Assembly: GCA_023248505.1 (NCBI GenBank)
Contig: JAHFEM010000050.1
Location: 1-8,776 of the forward strand
Direction: 5' to 3'
Source: Nitrospirota bacterium
GTDB taxonomy: Bacteria > Nitrospirota > Nitrospiria > SBBL01 > Manganitrophaceae
Length of the DNA: 8,776 bases
Part shown: positions 6,443-8,776 of the stretch, piece after piece
How positions within the stretch are numbered: position 1 is the first letter of the stretch
How the letters are laid out: the number at the start of each line of letters is the position of its first letter
Notes under the pieces: generated by a model
The model's database searches: none
Told to the model about the DNA's origin: nothing
Seen by the model: the letters and a program-made list of their open reading frames with translations, nothing else
Program-made: the position numbers and the translations under genes

Positions 6443-6460
6443 GCGGTCTCCTAATTATAT

Positions 6461-6621
6461 GTGGGGGCCCGTGCGGTGGAGAGGCGCGAATGCGGCGCCA
6501 CTCCATCCTCCGATGCCCCCGCGCCCCGGCTGGGCACCGGCGAAGCCGGATGCCCAGCCCTCTCTGTCCCGGGGGCCCCATCGAGCCTGTTAGATGAAGT
6601 GCGTTATATGATGGCCCCCAC
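6461..6621 (-). other. Highly structured, GC-rich leader or palindromic element upstream of anbu
   Basis: Perfect 9-bp terminal inverted repeats (GTGGGGGCC 6461-6469, GGCCCCCAC 6613-6621) enclose three hairpins. The first is 6475-6507, GGTGGAG/CTCCATC and GGCGC/GCGCC with one A:A mismatch. The second is 6528-6559, GGCTGGGCA/TGCCCAGCC and CCGGC/GCCGG with one bulged A and a GAA loop. The third is 6571-6619, GGGGGCC with GGCCCCC plus ATC/GAT. The third hairpin uses the same right arm (6613-6619) as the terminal stem, so the two pairings are mutually exclusive. All of it lies between a strong minus-strand promoter and the anbu start, so it would be transcribed as 5' leader. It could be a regulatory leader, a non-coding RNA, or an inserted palindromic mobile element; no known RNA family is recognised. 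Confidence 0.55.
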
Positions 6622-6688
6622 GCCCAGCGAAGCCAGTCGCTCGCTTTAACCACGAGCTAATCTCTTCCGGTCTTCCCGAGAACAAAAC

Positions 6689-6717
6689 ATTATAATCGCC
6701 GATTCGGGATGTGTAAA
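6689..6717 (-). promoter_or_regulatory. anbu: Near-consensus sigma-70 promoter for anbu
   Basis: On the minus strand TTTACA (6712-6717) and TATAAT (6689-6694) are separated by 17 nt, only one mismatch from consensus at ideal spacing. It lies immediately after the transglutaminase stop codon. The expected transcript starts near 6682, leaving a leader of roughly 240 nt before the anbu ATG. Confidence 0.75.
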
Positions 6718-6720
6718 GCG

Positions 6721-7524
6721 CTATTGCTGTGCGCCCATGACCTGGACTTGGACTTCCATCGTTTCGGCGCCGCCGCCGAAACGAACGCCCCGCACCGGGC
6801 AGGCGTCGAGATAGTCCCGGCCAATGGCGAGGCGGAGATGACCGGCCTCGGCCGGCCGGGCGTTGGAGACATCGAAGCTCAACCAGCCGATGCGATCGAC
6901 CCACGCTTCCGCCCAAGCATGCATGGCGAGTTCCGGGTTGGCTTCCGTTCCGGTGTGGAGATAGCCGCTGACGTAGCGCGCAGGAATGCCGAGGATGCGG
7001 CAGCAGGCGATGAAGAGATGGCTATGATCCTGGCAGACCCCGCTTCCCTGCGATAAAACTTCGGCGGCCGTGGTCTGGACCGTTGTCGTTCCCTTCACAT
7101 ACCGGACGGCGGTCCGAATCTGTTGCGCGAGCGCATGGAGGGCGGCGACGGGATCCGAGGCCATCCGGCCTCGATGTTCTTCTGAAAAATCAGAGAGACG
7201 CGGATCGGCCGCCGTCAGCTCGGTCTCCCTTAGAAAGATCAATGGCGAGAGCGCTTCGCCCCGCTCAGCGGTCGGCACATCGGACATCTCAACCGTTCCT
7301 TCAACCCCGATCCGGATTTCTTCGTGGGGTTCTTCAACGGTCAAGAGCTGTGTGATGTTGCCGAAGGCATCGATGTACTCCGACGCCGCAGCGGGAAGAT
7401 CGAGGCGCCAGCTCAGAATGCGCTGACGCGAGTGGGAGGGGGGGGTCAGACGAAGAGATTGGACGCTCCGCAGGACGGGCGCGCTGTAGCGATAGACGGT
7501 CTGATGCTTGACCTTCAGGCGCAT
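6721..7524 (-). CDS. Transglutaminase-like cysteine protease-fold protein of the Anbu cluster
   Basis: This 267-residue cytosolic protein (no signal peptide) has the bacterial transglutaminase-like architecture. An N-terminal beta domain (about 1-80, MRLKVKHQTVYRYSAPVLRSVQ..RLTP, a typical family opening) is followed by the papain-like core. The triad is Cys164 in SGVCQDHSHL, His202 in MHAWAEAW and Asp218 in WLSFDVSN; all three residues are present. RAAxRYVxGY-type IPARYVSGYLHTG and the C-terminal AIGRDYLDACPVRG also fit. Family members may hydrolyse or exchange amide bonds; the partner in this cluster is unproven. Its start codon lies inside the 3' end of the alpha-E gene (10-nt overlap), indicating translational coupling. 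It is followed by the promoter for anbu rather than directly by the anbu gene. Confidence 0.92.
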   Translation of the reverse strand: MRLKVKHQTVYRYSAPVLRSVQSLRLTPPSHSRQRILSWRLDLPAAASEYIDAFGNITQLLTVEEPHEEIRIGVEGTVEMSDVPTAERGEALSPLIFLRETELTAADPRLSDFSEEHRGRMASDPVAALHALAQQIRTAVRYVKGTTTVQTTAAEVLSQGSGVCQDHSHLFIACCRILGIPARYVSGYLHTGTEANPELAMHAWAEAWVDRIGWLSFDVSNARPAEAGHLRLAIGRDYLDACPVRGVRFGGGAETMEVQVQVMGAQQ

Positions 7525-8453
7525 GCCTGCCCCCGAAGTCCCTCACCTATTTTTGCTCCGAGCCTGTGCAGGGCTCCGGTAAAATCGACTAGATAATCGT
7601 GGAGGGCGTGCTGGAGGGTCTTTCGGATTCGGCCGTCATGAAGGAGAAAGTGTAAATCTGCGGCGAGCCGCACCGCTTCAGGACCGATCCCCCCGGAGAG
7701 CGGCTGCAGGAGATCATTGATGCGATCCAAACACGCATGAAGAGAGCAGGGAACCTCCTCCCGAAGAATCAGAAGTTCGGCCACCCGGGCGGGGGTGATC
7801 AGATCGCGATAGAGGCGGCGGTAAGCCGCGGCGGCGCCGACCGATTGAAGAATGGCAACCCACGCATAGTAATCGGTTTCTTGCTCTCCCTGCTGGAGCA
7901 GGCAAGCATACCGCGCTCTGAGGGTACGAACGGTGTGGTCGGCTCGCTCGATGAAGGTCCCCAGATCGATCGGGCGGAGCACGTCCTCCTGGGTGAGTGT
8001 GCTGTGGAGGACGCCGCGGAAGAGATGCGCCCCTTCTTTGACGCGTTCAAGAAACGGCGCCACCCCGACGGAGAGAAGGCGATCCTCATCGACCTCTCTT
8101 AGATCGAGCCAGATCATATTCAAGCTTTCCCACATTTCGGGAGAGAGGCTTCCGTTGACCGAGCGACCATTTTCCCGCGCCGCCCGCAGAGATGCAAGGA
8201 GACTTGCGGGGTTTTCGAAGTCGATGATCATGAACCGGAGGACCTTCGCCGCGGAAGGAGACCCGTAACGGGCAAAAAATTCATCCCGTTGTCCCACCAT
8301 GGTGAGGAGTCCTTCCCATTCCCGGTCTGCAGAAGGAGCGCCTGTCTGCAGAAGGGAGGTCTGATAGGTGACCTCGATGGCGCGCGCGGTGTTCTCCGTC
8401 CGTTCGATGTAGCGTCCCATCCAGTAAAGGTGATTGGCAACCCGCAGAAGCAT
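7515..8453 (-). CDS. Alpha-E domain protein (DUF403)
   Basis: This 312-residue, mostly alpha-helical protein spans the whole alpha-E domain and begins with the hallmark MLLRVANHLYWMGRYIERTENTAR. Further blocks are the conserved SLRAARENGRSV..SLSPEMWESLN (87-112), the central EDVLRPIDLGTFIERADHTVRTLRARY (156-182) and YYAWVAILQSVGAAAAYRR (195-213). The E-R-x-E/D pairs in ERTENTAR and ERADHTVR form the internal duplication that gives the domain its name. No catalytic activity is established; comparative genomics ties it to circularly permuted ATP-grasp ligases and transglutaminase-like proteins, sometimes as fusions. The ATG is three bases after the stop of the ATP-grasp gene, and its ribosome binding site GGAGG lies within the last codons of that gene. 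The length is normal for the family. Confidence 0.92.
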   Translation of the reverse strand: MLLRVANHLYWMGRYIERTENTARAIEVTYQTSLLQTGAPSADREWEGLLTMVGQRDEFFARYGSPSAAKVLRFMIIDFENPASLLASLRAARENGRSVNGSLSPEMWESLNMIWLDLREVDEDRLLSVGVAPFLERVKEGAHLFRGVLHSTLTQEDVLRPIDLGTFIERADHTVRTLRARYACLLQQGEQETDYYAWVAILQSVGAAAAYRRLYRDLITPARVAELLILREEVPCSLHACLDRINDLLQPLSGGIGPEAVRLAADLHFLLHDGRIRKTLQHALHDYLVDFTGALHRLGAKIGEGLRGQACA

Positions 8454-8456
8454 GGC

Positions 8457-8776
8457 TTATTCCTCCAGGACCCAGGTATCTTTCGTTCCGCCCCCTTGAG
8501 AAGAGTTTACAACCAGCGAGCCGTCTCGCAGGGCGACGCGGGTGAGGCCGCCGGGGACGAGGTGAACCGTCCGGCCGCTCAACACAAAGGGGCGAAGGTC
8601 GATATGTCGAGGAGCGATCCCCTGCTCCACAAAGGTGGGACAGGTCGAGAGGGAGAGGGTCGGTTGGGCGATGTAGTTCTCGGGGTTCCGAAGGATGCGC
8701 TGGCGGAAGAGATCCCGTTCTTTAGAACTGCTGGCCGGTCCGATGAGCATGCCGTACCCTCCGGAACCGTGGACCT
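8457..8776 (-). CDS. Circularly permuted ATP-grasp protein, C-terminal part (5' end beyond window)
   Basis: The last 105 residues are visible; the frame stays open to the right edge. It reads VHGSGGYGMLIGPASS at the edge, the glycine-rich loop of circularly permuted ATP-grasp type 2 proteins. It continues with FRQRILRNPENYIAQPTLSLSTCPTF and HIDLRPFVLSG, and ends in the family signature RVALRDGSLVVNSSQGGGTKDTWVLEE. The full protein is usually about 450-500 residues, so most of it lies outside. Such enzymes are predicted amidoligases that use ATP to join a carboxylate to an amine, here presumably to make a peptide or conjugate handled by the other cluster members; that role is inferred. It is the first gene seen of the operon running toward anbu. 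An internal ATG at 8750 is not a start, since the conserved frame extends past it. Confidence 0.9.
   Translation of the reverse strand, partial: VHGSGGYGMLIGPASSSKERDLFRQRILRNPENYIAQPTLSLSTCPTFVEQGIAPRHIDLRPFVLSGRTVHLVPGGLTRVALRDGSLVVNSSQGGGTKDTWVLEE

Noticed and set aside
6589..6621. Integron attC-like GTTAGAT core
   Set aside because: GTTAGAT fits GTTRRRY, but no RYYYAAC partner occurs within the normal distance; the upstream 145 nt contain no AAC at all.
6330..6653. Minus-strand frame of 107 codons over the anbu leader
   Set aside because: Its composition (R, G and P rich) follows the hairpins, and it overlaps the anbu start in another frame.
1..8776. CRISPR arrays, tRNA or rRNA genes, insertion sequences
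   Set aside because: No regularly spaced direct repeats, cloverleaf with a T-loop, rRNA-like segments or transposase motifs were seen on either strand.

Overview
The window is GC-rich, gene-dense bacterial chromosome. It reads as an environmental Gram-negative: there are secretion signals on two proteins, consensus-like sigma-70 promoters, strong Shine-Dalgarno sites and a proteasome-like Anbu operon. The gene content and a scattered CCTGAGCTTGTCGAAGGA palindrome would fit Nitrospirota or a related deep phylum, but this is a low-confidence guess because no rRNA or marker gene is present.

Layout. (1) Positions 1-1813, minus strand: an ECF-type sigma factor with a C-terminal SnoaL-like domain, followed by a secreted tetratricopeptide-repeat protein cut by the left edge. 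Both genes are preceded by almost the same bipartite element (ATCGAACTT, 13-14 nt, GCATCTTCT), placed about 35 nt before each start codon. The simplest reading is an autoregulated ECF sigma and its target. (2) Positions 1855-4700, plus strand: three separately promoted genes, namely a membrane-anchored alpha/beta hydrolase, a stand-alone cyclic-nucleotide-binding-domain protein, and an aldo/keto reductase. The hydrolase and reductase have identical promoter hexamers (TTGATC-18-TATAAT). (3) Positions 4701-5163: a non-coding stretch with one clear inverted repeat, leading into a small secreted protein of unknown function (5164-5586). (4) Positions 5587-5698: a convergent spacer holding one copy of a dispersed palindromic repeat. 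(5) Positions 5699-8776, minus strand: the Anbu-type operon, read right to left as circularly permuted ATP-grasp (5' end outside the window), alpha-E protein, transglutaminase-like protein and Anbu peptidase. The first three are tightly packed (3-nt gap, then 10-nt overlap). Anbu is separated by 278 nt that contain its own near-consensus sigma-70 promoter and a long, highly structured leader.

How the genes work together. The Anbu cluster is a known conserved neighbourhood: an ATP-grasp ligase and alpha-E protein thought to make or attach an amide-linked peptide, a papain-like transglutaminase-fold enzyme, and a self-compartmentalising Ntn-hydrolase. Its true substrate is not known. The two least expected signals are the shared ECF-like promoter motif and the multi-hairpin leader in front of anbu.
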